Shown here: positions 32,134 through 38,519 of the stretch, piece by piece
Layout: each line of letters begins with the position of its first letter
Numbering within the stretch: position 1 is the first letter of the stretch
Source: Candidatus Gastranaerophilales bacterium
GTDB taxonomy: Bacteria; Cyanobacteriota; Vampirovibrionia; Gastranaerophilales; Gastranaerophilaceae
DNA length: 38,519 bases
Direction: 5' to 3'
NCBI GenBank assembly: GCA_017467305.1
Contig: JAFTSM010000074.1
Location: 1-38,519 of the forward strand
Notes under the pieces: generated by a model
Databases searched by the model: none
What the model saw: only the letters and a program-made list of their open reading frames with translations
Told to the model about the DNA's origin: nothing
Program-made: the position numbers and the translations under genes

Positions 32134-32547
32134 ATGTTATATCAAGCAGAAACAATTTTAAAGGTAGAATTTTATGACTTAGATCCAATGAATGTGGTCT
32201 GGCATGGTAACTATGTTAAATATTTAGAAGCTGCTAGATGTGATATGTTAAATAAATTAGGCTATAACTATATGGATATGCGTAATGACGGTTTTGCATT
32301 TCCTATTGCTACAGTAGATATGAAATATATTAAGCCTTGTGTGTTTAACCAAGAGTTAAAAGTTGTTTCTATGGTTGAAGAAATAGAACCTTGTTTAATT
32401 ATTAAATATACAATTTTTGATAATAAGACTGGTGAAAAGTTATTTAAAGCAAAAACTATGCAAATATGTGTTGATATTAATACACAACAAAGTGTTTATG
32501 AAGCACCAGAAAATTTGAAAAAAAAGCTCGCTTGTTGTAAAGTTTAA
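32134..32547 (+). CDS. apeK: acyl-ACP thioesterase (ApeK, 4HBT family)
   Basis: A 137-residue hot-dog thioesterase of the 4-hydroxybenzoyl-CoA type. The active-site region is V-E-F-Y-D-L-D-P-M-N-V-V-W-H-G-N-Y with the catalytic Asp at 17, followed by a long helix Y-L-E-A-A-R. It could release the finished polyene, or edit stalled chains. A GGAGAG motif precedes the ATG. It sits between the ligase and the LolA-like gene, as in the known clusters. Confidence 0.9.
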   Translation: MLYQAETILKVEFYDLDPMNVVWHGNYVKYLEAARCDMLNKLGYNYMDMRNDGFAFPIATVDMKYIKPCVFNQELKVVSMVEEIEPCLIIKYTIFDNKTGEKLFKAKTMQICVDINTQQSVYEAPENLKKKLACCKV

Positions 32548-32550
32548 GGT

Positions 32551-33069
32551 ATGAAAAGACCTTTATTGCTTTTAATTTCTTTATTTGTAATGTCTTCAGC
32601 AGATGCTAGTGAAGATGTTTTTAATCATAAGGTTGAAACAGATGCTATACAGATAGCACCATTTAGTGATGTTACTTGTAAATTTGAGCAAGAGAAGTCA
32701 TTACCTAATTCTAATCAAACAATTAAATCTGGTGGTGATTTCCAATTTGTATTAAAAAAAGGTGTTATTTTTGAAACTCAATATCCAGTAAAATATACAA
32801 CTTCATATACTTCAAAAGAAAATAAATATGTGAATGATATTATAGTTGGAATTTCTAAAAAGAATTTTTCTCATATAGAAAAGAACTTTGATATTTTCTT
32901 TCAAAAGCAAGAATCTAAATGGGTATTGGGTTTAATACCAAAAACAGAAACTCCAGCATCAACTCAATTAAAAAACATAATTATATTTGGCGAAAAAGAT
33001 ATTGATAGAATAGTTATTGATACTATCAACAACGGAAGTACAAAACTTAAATTTACGCAGTGTAAGTAA
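32551..33069 (+). CDS. apeL: LolA-like periplasmic carrier (ApeL)
   Basis: A 172-residue secreted protein with a signal peptide ending near S-S-A-D-A-S (about residue 20) and a LolA-like half-barrel. The signs are V-T-C-K-F-E-Q-E-K, G-G-D-F-Q-F-V-L-K-K-G-V-I-F-E-T, and I-I-I-F-G-E-K-D-I-D-R-I-V. LolA itself ferries lipoproteins; relatives in APE clusters are believed to ferry the lipid-linked polyene across the periplasm. The two cysteines (about C43 and C171) could form a disulfide. It overlaps the exporter gene by one base. Confidence 0.83.
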   Translation: MKRPLLLLISLFVMSSADASEDVFNHKVETDAIQIAPFSDVTCKFEQEKSLPNSNQTIKSGGDFQFVLKKGVIFETQYPVKYTTSYTSKENKYVNDIIVGISKKNFSHIEKNFDIFFQKQESKWVLGLIPKTETPASTQLKNIIIFGEKDIDRIVIDTINNGSTKLKFTQCK

Positions 33070-35177
33070 TGATTAAAATATTAAGAGTATTATTTATAGT
33101 TTTATTTCTGGCACTTTTTGTATCTGCTTTTTTGAACCCTGCAAAACCAGAAACTAATATTTTAAAAGCAGTTTTACAAGAAAATCAAAAATCAGAATTA
33201 ATAATTAATTTAAGTAATCAGTTTTCTTCTAAAATAAATGTTTTAATTGAAGCTGATGAAGAAAAGACTTGTGAAACAATTTCAAAAGATTTTGTATCTA
33301 AAATAGATAATGAGTTTTTCAAAATTAAAAAAGTTGATTATGCTTCCGCATTTAAAATGTATGAAAAATATAATCAAAATTTTTTATCAACTAATACAAG
33401 AACTTTATTGTTGAATAAAGACTACGAAGTAGTTAAACAACAAGCTTTTGAAAGATTAATTAACCCAATAGGCTTTTCAGTTCTTCCATTAGAAAAAGAC
33501 CCATTTTTATTATTTACAGATTACTTAATGAGTCTTTCTTCTAATTCTCAAATAGGAAGCACAATCAACTATAACGATAAATATTATATGTATTTGTCAT
33601 TAGAACTTGGTGGAAATTCGCTATCTCCAACAGTTATTAATGAAAAGATAAAAGAACTAATTAAAGTATCCGAAGAATATGACAAAATCTATTTGACTGG
33701 TGTTCCTATCCATTCTTATTATGCTAGTTCAAAATCAATAATAGAAATAAACGTAATTTGCGTTTTATCAACTATATTTTTAATTGCTTTATTTTTCTTC
33801 TATTTTAGAAATTTAAAATTAATGCTTCCAGCCTTTTTAAGTTTGACTTTAGGAATGGCAGGCGGATATTCATTAGTATCCTTGTTATTTGATAAAGTTC
33901 ACGTATTAACATTTGTGTTTTCTACAACGTTGATTGGTATTTGTATTGATTATTCACTTCATTATTTTATAGAAAAAGATTTAAAGAAAATAATAAAAAG
34001 TTTAACTGTAGGGTTACTTACAACTTGTTCTGCTTTTGTTGTTTTAACTTTTTCCGGAATGGAATTATTAAAACAAATTTCTTTATTTACAATAATGGGA
34101 TTGGCTAGTGTTTATTCTTTTATCGTTTTATTTTATCCATTAATTTGTAAAAATATTTTTAAAGATTATGAACGTAAAATTTCTTTCAATATTAAATATA
34201 AAAAGATAGTTCTAGCAGTTCTTTTATTTGTAATTGTTTTGGGATTTTTAAAATTAAAATTTAATGATGATATTAAAAATATGTATATTCCATCTAAAAA
34301 ACTTTTATATGCAGAAAGACTTTTCTCTGATGTTACAAAGGCAAATCATAAAACATCTTTTGCTATTGTTGAGGGAAAAAATATAGAAGAAATTCTTCAA
34401 AAAGAAGAAGTTGTTGCAGATTCTTTTAATGAGTATCAAGCTATTTCAAAATATATTCCATCTAAAAAAAGACAGTTAGAAAATTTGAATTTAAGAGAAG
34501 AATTATATAAAAAATCATTAGAAGAGTATGCTTCATTTTTAACTGTTGAACAAAAGAAAAATCTTTTAAACGTTAATAAAAATGATTTAATTGAATATGA
34601 TAATTCATCATTATTATCTGAATTTATGTTTGATAAAAATAAATCAATAATGGTTTTATATAATGCAGAAAATAAAGAATATACTATGCCAGAGGGTGTT
34701 GAATATATTGATTTAAAAACAGAAATTTCATCGAAGATAAAAGATTATAGAGAACAATGTATTTCATTACTTTTACCAATTTTATTGATGTTGTTAGGTG
34801 TTTTATCTTTTATTTATAGGAACTTTGTTAAAGCGGTGAGAATAGTTGTTCCATCATTATTTGCTGCTACATTCTCAATTGGCTTTACAAGTCTTTTAAG
34901 TCCAATAAATATGTTTCATATTTTGGCTATATTTTTAATAGTTGGTTTTGGTTTAGATTACTCTATTTTTAGAGCAAGTGGAGTTAAAAATTCAACCTCT
35001 GCAGTATTTCTTTCTTGTGCAACAAGTGTATTTTCATTTCTGTTACTAGCTTTTACAAGCTTTAAATTAATTAGTTCATTAGGTGTTATTTTATCTGTAG
35101 GACTTTTAACTTCATATATTTTAAGTTTGGTTTTGATTCCAAAAGCTGGATTAGATGAAAATAAAGAAAGCATATAG
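33069..35177 (+). CDS. apeM: MMPL/RND-type exporter (ApeM)
   Basis: A 702-residue MMPL-family transporter with the duplicated plan of the RND superfamily: one membrane segment, a periplasmic loop, five segments, then the same again. Each half holds the family signature, I-D-Y-S-L-H-Y near residue 298 and L-D-Y-S-I-F-R near 635. Such proteins move lipids and polyketides out of the inner membrane (for example mycobacterial MmpL). With the LolA-like protein next door it should hand the lipid-linked polyene to the outer membrane. Its last 73 codons are overlapped by the antisense reading frame of the PPTase gene. Confidence 0.9.
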   Translation: MIKILRVLFIVLFLALFVSAFLNPAKPETNILKAVLQENQKSELIINLSNQFSSKINVLIEADEEKTCETISKDFVSKIDNEFFKIKKVDYASAFKMYEKYNQNFLSTNTRTLLLNKDYEVVKQQAFERLINPIGFSVLPLEKDPFLLFTDYLMSLSSNSQIGSTINYNDKYYMYLSLELGGNSLSPTVINEKIKELIKVSEEYDKIYLTGVPIHSYYASSKSIIEINVICVLSTIFLIALFFFYFRNLKLMLPAFLSLTLGMAGGYSLVSLLFDKVHVLTFVFSTTLIGICIDYSLHYFIEKDLKKIIKSLTVGLLTTCSAFVVLTFSGMELLKQISLFTIMGLASVYSFIVLFYPLICKNIFKDYERKISFNIKYKKIVLAVLLFVIVLGFLKLKFNDDIKNMYIPSKKLLYAERLFSDVTKANHKTSFAIVEGKNIEEILQKEEVVADSFNEYQAISKYIPSKKRQLENLNLREELYKKSLEEYASFLTVEQKKNLLNVNKNDLIEYDNSSLLSEFMFDKNKSIMVLYNAENKEYTMPEGVEYIDLKTEISSKIKDYREQCISLLLPILLMLLGVLSFIYRNFVKAVRIVVPSLFAATFSIGFTSLLSPINMFHILAIFLIVGFGLDYSIFRASGVKNSTSAVFLSCATSVFSFLLLAFTSFKLISSLGVILSVGLLTSYILSLVLIPKAGLDENKESI

Positions 35178-35587
35178 TCTGGTAAAAGTTTAAAACAGAT
35201 TTTTTGTTTTGTTTCCGCTTGGATTTTTATTTCTGCTTCATATTCTGTCCAAAATTGGTAGAACAAATCTTTGCTATCAGAATTGATGTTATAGCGTTCT
35301 AGAAGAGTTTTAAAATCCCTTTCTTTCATATATTCAATATCAAGCCCAAGTGGCATAATATCAAATGCAACTGCTATAATATCTTTTGAATGTGAAATGT
35401 TAAAACATAGTTCTGAATTTTTAAATTTGGGTTTTTCATTTTCTACAATTATTTCTGAATTTTTTACATCATAAAAAACTTCTGCAATTTGTTTTGCTAG
35501 GTGTCTACCCATTTGTGATTGCAGTTTTCTTTTTTCTACTCGCTTTAATTCAGAGGTATTTTTTAACTCAATATATAAAATCTTCAT
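34958..35587 (-). CDS. Sfp-type 4'-phosphopantetheinyl transferase with antisense tail
   Basis: The first roughly 145 residues are a PPTase, which would transfer phosphopantetheine from CoA to the serines of the two cluster ACPs. Key residues are visible: F-N-I-S-H-S at 62-67, D83 and E85 in G-L-D-I-E, and W113-T-E-Y-E117-x3-K121. The domain seems to end near Y-M-L-S-L-F (139-144). The frame stays open for about 65 more codons, antisense to the exporter gene, for a convergent overlap of 220 bases. This tail looks unrelated to PPTases and may result from a lost stop codon. A -10 TAAAAT six bases before the ATG implies a leaderless transcript. Confidence 0.82.
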   Translation of the reverse strand: MKILYIELKNTSELKRVEKRKLQSQMGRHLAKQIAEVFYDVKNSEIIVENEKPKFKNSELCFNISHSKDIIAVAFDIMPLGLDIEYMKERDFKTLLERYNINSDSKDLFYQFWTEYEAEIKIQAETKQKICFKLLPDYMLSLFSSNPAFGIKTKLKIYEVKSPTDKITPNELINLKLVKASNRNENTLVAQERNTAEVEFLTPLALKIE

Positions 35588-35599
35588 GTTATAATTTTA
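35587..35599. promoter_or_regulatory. overlapping divergent promoters, PPTase/methyltransferase
   Basis: Only 17 bases separate the two start codons. The plus strand has the extended -10 TGT-TATAAT (35587-35595) for the methyltransferase at 35605; the minus strand has TAAAAT (35594-35599) for the PPTase at 35587. The hexamers overlap by two bases. Both transcripts would have leaders of zero to about three bases. The extended -10 includes bases of the PPTase start codon itself. Confidence 0.5.
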
Positions 35600-35604
35600 T
35601 CACT

Positions 35605-36690
35605 ATGGATAAAAAAGACACAACTACGCAATATAGAAGAAATAGAAAAAAAGGTGCAAGTGTTGTTGAATGTTTAGCAAAGGCTCAAGAAATTTGTTTT
35701 GCACCATTTACCTTCCAAACAATAGCTACAATGCTAGATTTGGGTATTATGCAGTATTTAAAAGATAATTCTGCTACACTTGAACAAGTTATGGAACATT
35801 GTAAAATATCAAAATACTGTGCTAAAACTGTTTTTGAAGTCGCAATTTTGGCTGATGTTGTTGAAATGGAAGATGATAAATTTACACTTTCACGTTTGGG
35901 TGAAACCTTCTTAGATAATGAAATGACAAGAGTTAACTTTAACTTTATGCGTGATTGTTGTTATTTAGGGGCTAGTGAATTAAAAGAATCATTTGTTCAA
36001 GGTAAACCAGTTGGACTTCAAAAGTTTATAGAAAACTCCCCAACGATTTATCCTTTGTTGACTAAACTACCACCTCATATTCAAAAAAGTTGGTATGAAT
36101 TTGACCATTATTATTCTGATACTTGTTTTGATGAAGTGTTAGATATTATGTTTAGACATAATCCCAAATCTGTTTTTGATATCGGTGGGAATACTGGTAA
36201 GTTTGAAAAGGCTTGTCTAAATTATAGTAAAGACGTAAACCTTACAATGCTTGATTTACCAGAAAACTTAGATAGAGCGAAAGCTAATATTAATAATGAT
36301 AGATGTAATTTTTGTGGCATAAATGTTATATCTGAAAATCCTAAATTTCCTAAAATGAGTGGTGCTGTTCTAATGAGTCAGTTTTTAGATTGTTTTTCAG
36401 AAGAACAAATTATTTCTATTCTATCTAATGTTGCAAAAGTTGCAGAGGATGGAACAAGAGTTTATATTTTAGAACCATTTATTGACAATCAACAATTTAA
36501 AGGTGCAGCGTATTCTCTAACTCATATTTCTTTATATTTTACTTGTATGGCAAATGGTACAAGCAAAATGTATAGCGAAAAGGATATGATTGAATTTGTT
36601 GAAAAAGCTGGTCTAAAAGTGAGTGCAAAACATACTATAGGTATTCACGATTACACTCTATTGGAGTGCGTAAAAAATGAAATGGTATGA
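35605..36690 (+). CDS. apeB: SAM-dependent O-methyltransferase (ApeB-like)
   Basis: A 361-residue class I methyltransferase with the two-domain plan of small-molecule O-methyltransferases. The N-terminal winged-helix domain for dimerisation is around T-M-L-D-L-G-I-M-Q-Y-L and L-S-R-L-G-E. The Rossmann domain has V-F-D-I-G-G-N-T-G (motif I), M-L-D-L-P-E and the later L-M-S-Q-F-L-D. In APE clusters the ApeB-type enzyme methylates the aromatic head. I start at ATG 35605; a longer frame upstream would cross the divergent PPTase start. Its end overlaps the next gene by 14 bases. Confidence 0.84.
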   Translation: MDKKDTTTQYRRNRKKGASVVECLAKAQEICFAPFTFQTIATMLDLGIMQYLKDNSATLEQVMEHCKISKYCAKTVFEVAILADVVEMEDDKFTLSRLGETFLDNEMTRVNFNFMRDCCYLGASELKESFVQGKPVGLQKFIENSPTIYPLLTKLPPHIQKSWYEFDHYYSDTCFDEVLDIMFRHNPKSVFDIGGNTGKFEKACLNYSKDVNLTMLDLPENLDRAKANINNDRCNFCGINVISENPKFPKMSGAVLMSQFLDCFSEEQIISILSNVAKVAEDGTRVYILEPFIDNQQFKGAAYSLTHISLYFTCMANGTSKMYSEKDMIEFVEKAGLKVSAKHTIGIHDYTLLECVKNEMV

Positions 36691-37570
36691 AGCTAAAGAA
36701 CAAGCAGCTGGCGTAAAAAGGCTTTTTCTTTTATGGTATATCTATAAAATTTTAGGTAAAAATGTAGTTAAATTTATAACTTTCTTTGTCACATTTTTTG
36801 CGTGTCTTGGTGCTAAAGAAGTTAGAAAATGTTCAAAAAGATATCTGGAAATTATAGGTATTAAACCAACTTTTAATAATGTTTTTAAGCATTTTTTATC
36901 TTATTCATATTCACTCGTTGATAGAGTTGAGATATTTTCTAATAATTTTAATCCTCAAAAATTATATTTTAAAGATGAAAAGCAAAAGGACTTATTGTTA
37001 GATGATTTAAAAGCTGGTAACGGTGTATTTTTTATTTGTAATCATCTAGGTAATGTTGATGCAATGCGTGCTTTTGTAAATTCAGATATTAAAGATACTT
37101 GTACAAGTATTTCAGTTTTCCTTGCAAGAGAACAGTGTAAAATTTTTGGTGGTTTTATAAATAAAATTACTAAAAATGAAAAAATATTTTTAAATGCTGT
37201 AGAAGATATTGATATTAATACTTCAATTGAAATTCAAGAACGATTGAATAATGGAGGTATCGTTTTTATGGCTGGTGATAGGACATCAGCAAATAGTATT
37301 AATTTTGAGGCGGAATTTTTAGGGCATAGTGTGCAATTTCCAATGGGAACATTTAAGTTTGCGCAAATGATGGAAGTACCTATTTATTTTGTAAGTGCTA
37401 TTAAAATGCCAAAAGATAAGTATTCAATTCATCTTAAAAAGTTTGAAAATGCAGAAAATAAGCGTAAATCAATGACTAAAATGCAAACAGAATTTATAAG
37501 TTTTTTAGAAGAAAAAACAAAATTAGCCCCTTTTCAATTCTATCATTTTTATAATTTGTTTGAAGAGTAG
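36677..37570 (+). CDS. LpxL/HtrB-type acyltransferase of the APE cluster
   Basis: A 297-residue lipid-A-biosynthesis-type acyltransferase. An N-terminal hydrophobic stretch (about 15-45) anchors it in the inner membrane. The catalytic N-H-L-G-N-V-D holds H123 and D128, and G-D-R-T-S-A further on marks the second block. In several APE clusters this domain is fused to a GT2 glycosyltransferase (ApeJ); here no glycosyltransferase part is present. Together with the PlsC-type enzyme at 24754 it could acylate the anchor that holds the polyene in the outer membrane. It overlaps the methyltransferase gene and ends the cluster. Confidence 0.83.
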   Translation: MKWYEAKEQAAGVKRLFLLWYIYKILGKNVVKFITFFVTFFACLGAKEVRKCSKRYLEIIGIKPTFNNVFKHFLSYSYSLVDRVEIFSNNFNPQKLYFKDEKQKDLLLDDLKAGNGVFFICNHLGNVDAMRAFVNSDIKDTCTSISVFLAREQCKIFGGFINKITKNEKIFLNAVEDIDINTSIEIQERLNNGGIVFMAGDRTSANSINFEAEFLGHSVQFPMGTFKFAQMMEVPIYFVSAIKMPKDKYSIHLKKFENAENKRKSMTKMQTEFISFLEEKTKLAPFQFYHFYNLFEE

Positions 37571-37597
37571 TATAATAATTAACGTATTTGTGGGGAG
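37571..37597 (+). promoter_or_regulatory. promoter and ribosome binding site of the last gene
   Basis: TATAAT (37571-37576) starts directly after the acyltransferase stop. A purine-rich GGGGAGAGG ribosome binding site lies just before the ATG at 37603. This sets the start at 37603 rather than an upstream TTG (37588), which would place the ribosome binding site inside the coding region. The gene is probably its own transcription unit. Confidence 0.5.
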
Positions 37598-37602
37598 AGG
37601 TA

Positions 37603-38097
37603 ATGTTGTATGAAAAAATATTTGCGATTTTTTTATTGCTTAGTGTGTTCTCTTTTGGATTACCAATGTTTGCGGTAGAAACTACAAAAGTTGAACCACC
37701 GAAATGGGAAGACTATGTTCCGGAAAAGTATCAAAATCCTAGAGAAGATTTTTCAAGAGGTGGTGCAATTGCAGAGATGGCAGTTGGTATTGAACTTACA
37801 GCATTAATAATTACATCTCCAATAGGTATTCCAATGATATGTCACGGTTCTACAAAATTCAAACATGTTTCATATAGAGGAAGAAAAGCAAAGTTTGAAG
37901 CTGGTTTAATTGAAGCGGAAAAGATACAAGACCCCGTAGAAAAACAAGAATTTTATAAAAATTTATTAAAAAGGTGTAAATTAAAAGAAAGCCAAAAAAT
38001 AAAATTGGCTAAAAAAAGAGCTAAAAAGGCTGAAAAAGAAGCCAAAAAACTTGAAAAAATGCCAAAAGAAACAGAAGAAACAAAAGTAGAAAAATAG
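37603..38097 (+). CDS. small secreted protein of unknown function with Lys-rich tail
   Basis: A 164-residue protein that I do not recognise. A signal peptide runs from M-L-Y-E-K through a hydrophobic core to about P-M-F-A-V (residue 25). The mature part has P-K-W-E-D-Y-V-P-E-K-Y, a weakly hydrophobic segment (I-A-E-M-A-V-G-I-E-L-T-A-L-I-I, roughly 53-75) with G-I-P-M-I, and a long charged helix ending in K-x-x-K-K-x-x-K repeats. The middle segment may be a membrane helix or a hairpin. It is not the DUF3261 lipoprotein of APE clusters, as no lipobox is present. It has its own promoter and a strong terminator. Confidence 0.72.
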   Translation: MLYEKIFAIFLLLSVFSFGLPMFAVETTKVEPPKWEDYVPEKYQNPREDFSRGGAIAEMAVGIELTALIITSPIGIPMICHGSTKFKHVSYRGRKAKFEAGLIEAEKIQDPVEKQEFYKNLLKRCKLKESQKIKLAKKRAKKAEKEAKKLEKMPKETEETKVEK

Positions 38098-38100
38098 AAC

Positions 38101-38132
38101 AAAAGCCTCTTTATGAGGCTTTTTCTTTTTTA
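38101..38132 (+). terminator. intrinsic terminator
   Basis: A 7-base stem (AAGCCTC with GAGGCTT) around a five-base TTTAT loop is followed by TTTCTTTTTT, starting a few bases after the last stop codon. It is the clearest rho-independent terminator in the window. Confidence 0.88.
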
Positions 38133-38173
38133 AATTTATACATAAATAATATTATGTAAATATATCTAAGCTA

Positions 38174-38343
38174 TTGAATAAAATAAAAAACAGAGTGCAA
38201 CTGTTTCGTATAGATAACATCTAAGCTCGGCAGAGCTGCGGAACTCGCAAACAAGTTTGCTCAAACAAGTCCTCGCATTGACGTTCCCTCGCTAAGGTGT
38301 TTAACTATACTCCACAATGACTCTTTATTTTTATTTTATTCAA
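38174..38343. repeat. foldback (MITE-like) element 1
   Basis: About 170 bases are bounded by near-perfect inverted arms (38174-38195 and 38321-38343). Nested inside are GTATAG with CTATAC, an imperfect pair around CATCTAAGC, the perfect hairpin AGCTC-GGCA-GAGCT, and GCAAAC-AA-GTTTGC. The whole could fold into a branched, cloverleaf-like structure. There is no reading frame of note. The inner part is richer in G and C than its surroundings. It may be a non-autonomous mobile repeat or a structured RNA; a whole-genome copy count would decide. Confidence 0.65.
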
Positions 38344-38346
38344 AAA

Positions 38347-38519
38347 GAGTAATAAAAAATGAAATATGATAGCATATATTTTTTCTGTAAGAATACTTAG
38401 TGAAACAACAACACAGTGTAGCGGTTGCGTAGCAACTTTAGCGAAACTTTTGGTTGAACTTAGTATTGTAAGAAAAAAATATCTAGCAGAATATTTTATT
38501 TTTTATTATTTTAATACTC
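38347..38519. repeat. foldback element 2, adjacent to the first
   Basis: The 173 bases from GAGTA (38347) to TACTC (38519) form long imperfect inverted arms of about 55 bases each, with a central hairpin GTTGC-GTA-GCAAC. It starts three bases after element 1 ends and reaches the window edge, so its true boundary may lie beyond. Its arms are very AT-rich, like those of element 1, but the cores differ. No gene is seen in it. Confidence 0.6.

Noticed and set aside
35494-35604. An upstream extension of the methyltransferase by 37 codons
   Set aside because: It would run through the divergent PPTase start and the extended -10; the ATG at 35605 gives a normal family N-terminus.
37603-38097. ApeN-type DUF3261 lipoprotein as the missing APE component
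   Set aside because: The signal peptide has no lipobox cysteine, the Lys-rich helical tail does not resemble that family, and the gene has its own promoter.
38174-38343. Integron attC site
   Set aside because: The fold is somewhat similar, but no convincing core sites, cassette array or integrase gene is visible.
38174-38519. CRISPR array or tRNA cluster in the final non-coding stretch
   Set aside because: There are no regular direct repeats with spacers, and no tRNA T-arm or anticodon arm; the structure is inverted repeats.

Overview
The window reads as chromosome of a low-GC, Gram-negative (diderm) bacterium. Evidence for a diderm envelope is a LolA-like carrier, an MMPL/RND exporter, lipid-A-type acyltransferases, a lipobox lipoprotein and a surface-glycan locus. 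Gene content and style (rpsF followed by a probable ssb, a zinc/RGG protein ahead of rimM-trmD, glycogen synthase, many short TPR proteins, very AT-rich spacers) suggest to me a non-photosynthetic relative of the Cyanobacteria (Vampirovibrionia/Melainabacteria, Gastranaerophilales-like). This placement is an inference, not proved by any single gene here.

Layout. (1) 1-8612, housekeeping: the start of a probable ssb and rpsF on the minus strand; rlmN; a zinc-finger/RGG protein with a duplicated C-terminal domain, then rimM and trmD; two tandem zinc alcohol dehydrogenases; an NrnA-type DHH phosphoesterase, a YihY membrane protein and a solute-binding lipoprotein. (2) 8613-11534: a 53-codon minus-strand gene whose ribosome binding site lies in a strong hairpin, an EF-hand protein gene broken by three poly-A frameshifts, and an unknown helical-repeat protein. 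(3) 11535-14214: a TPR protein, ruvA and glgA. (4) 14218-24759, a surface-glycan locus of especially AT-rich genes: a B12-type radical SAM protein, a sugar epimerase, an RgpF-like protein, a GT2 glycosyltransferase, a 48-codon gene, a matrixin-like protease with TPRs, a U32-like protein, two successive ATP-grasp enzymes (TupA-like and PurD-like) and an SGNH hydrolase. (5) 24754-37570: a near-complete aryl polyene (APE) cluster. (6) 37603-38519: a small secreted protein, a clear intrinsic terminator and two adjacent foldback elements that run to the window edge.

The main system is the APE cluster. An adenylating ligase fused to a hot-dog dehydratase, two acyl carrier proteins, a ketosynthase plus chain-length-factor-like partner, a second ketosynthase, a ketoreductase, a second dehydratase and a thioesterase can build a conjugated polyene. 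A PPTase would activate the carriers, a methyltransferase would modify the head group, two acyltransferases would anchor the product to lipid, and a LolA-like protein with an MMPL pump would move it to the outer membrane. The ligase and dehydratase are fused, no starter-supply gene or ApeN-like lipoprotein is visible, and both divergent gene pairs in the cluster have overlapping opposed -10 elements. The cluster abuts the glycan locus stop-to-stop, so about 23 kb of the window appears devoted to the cell surface.
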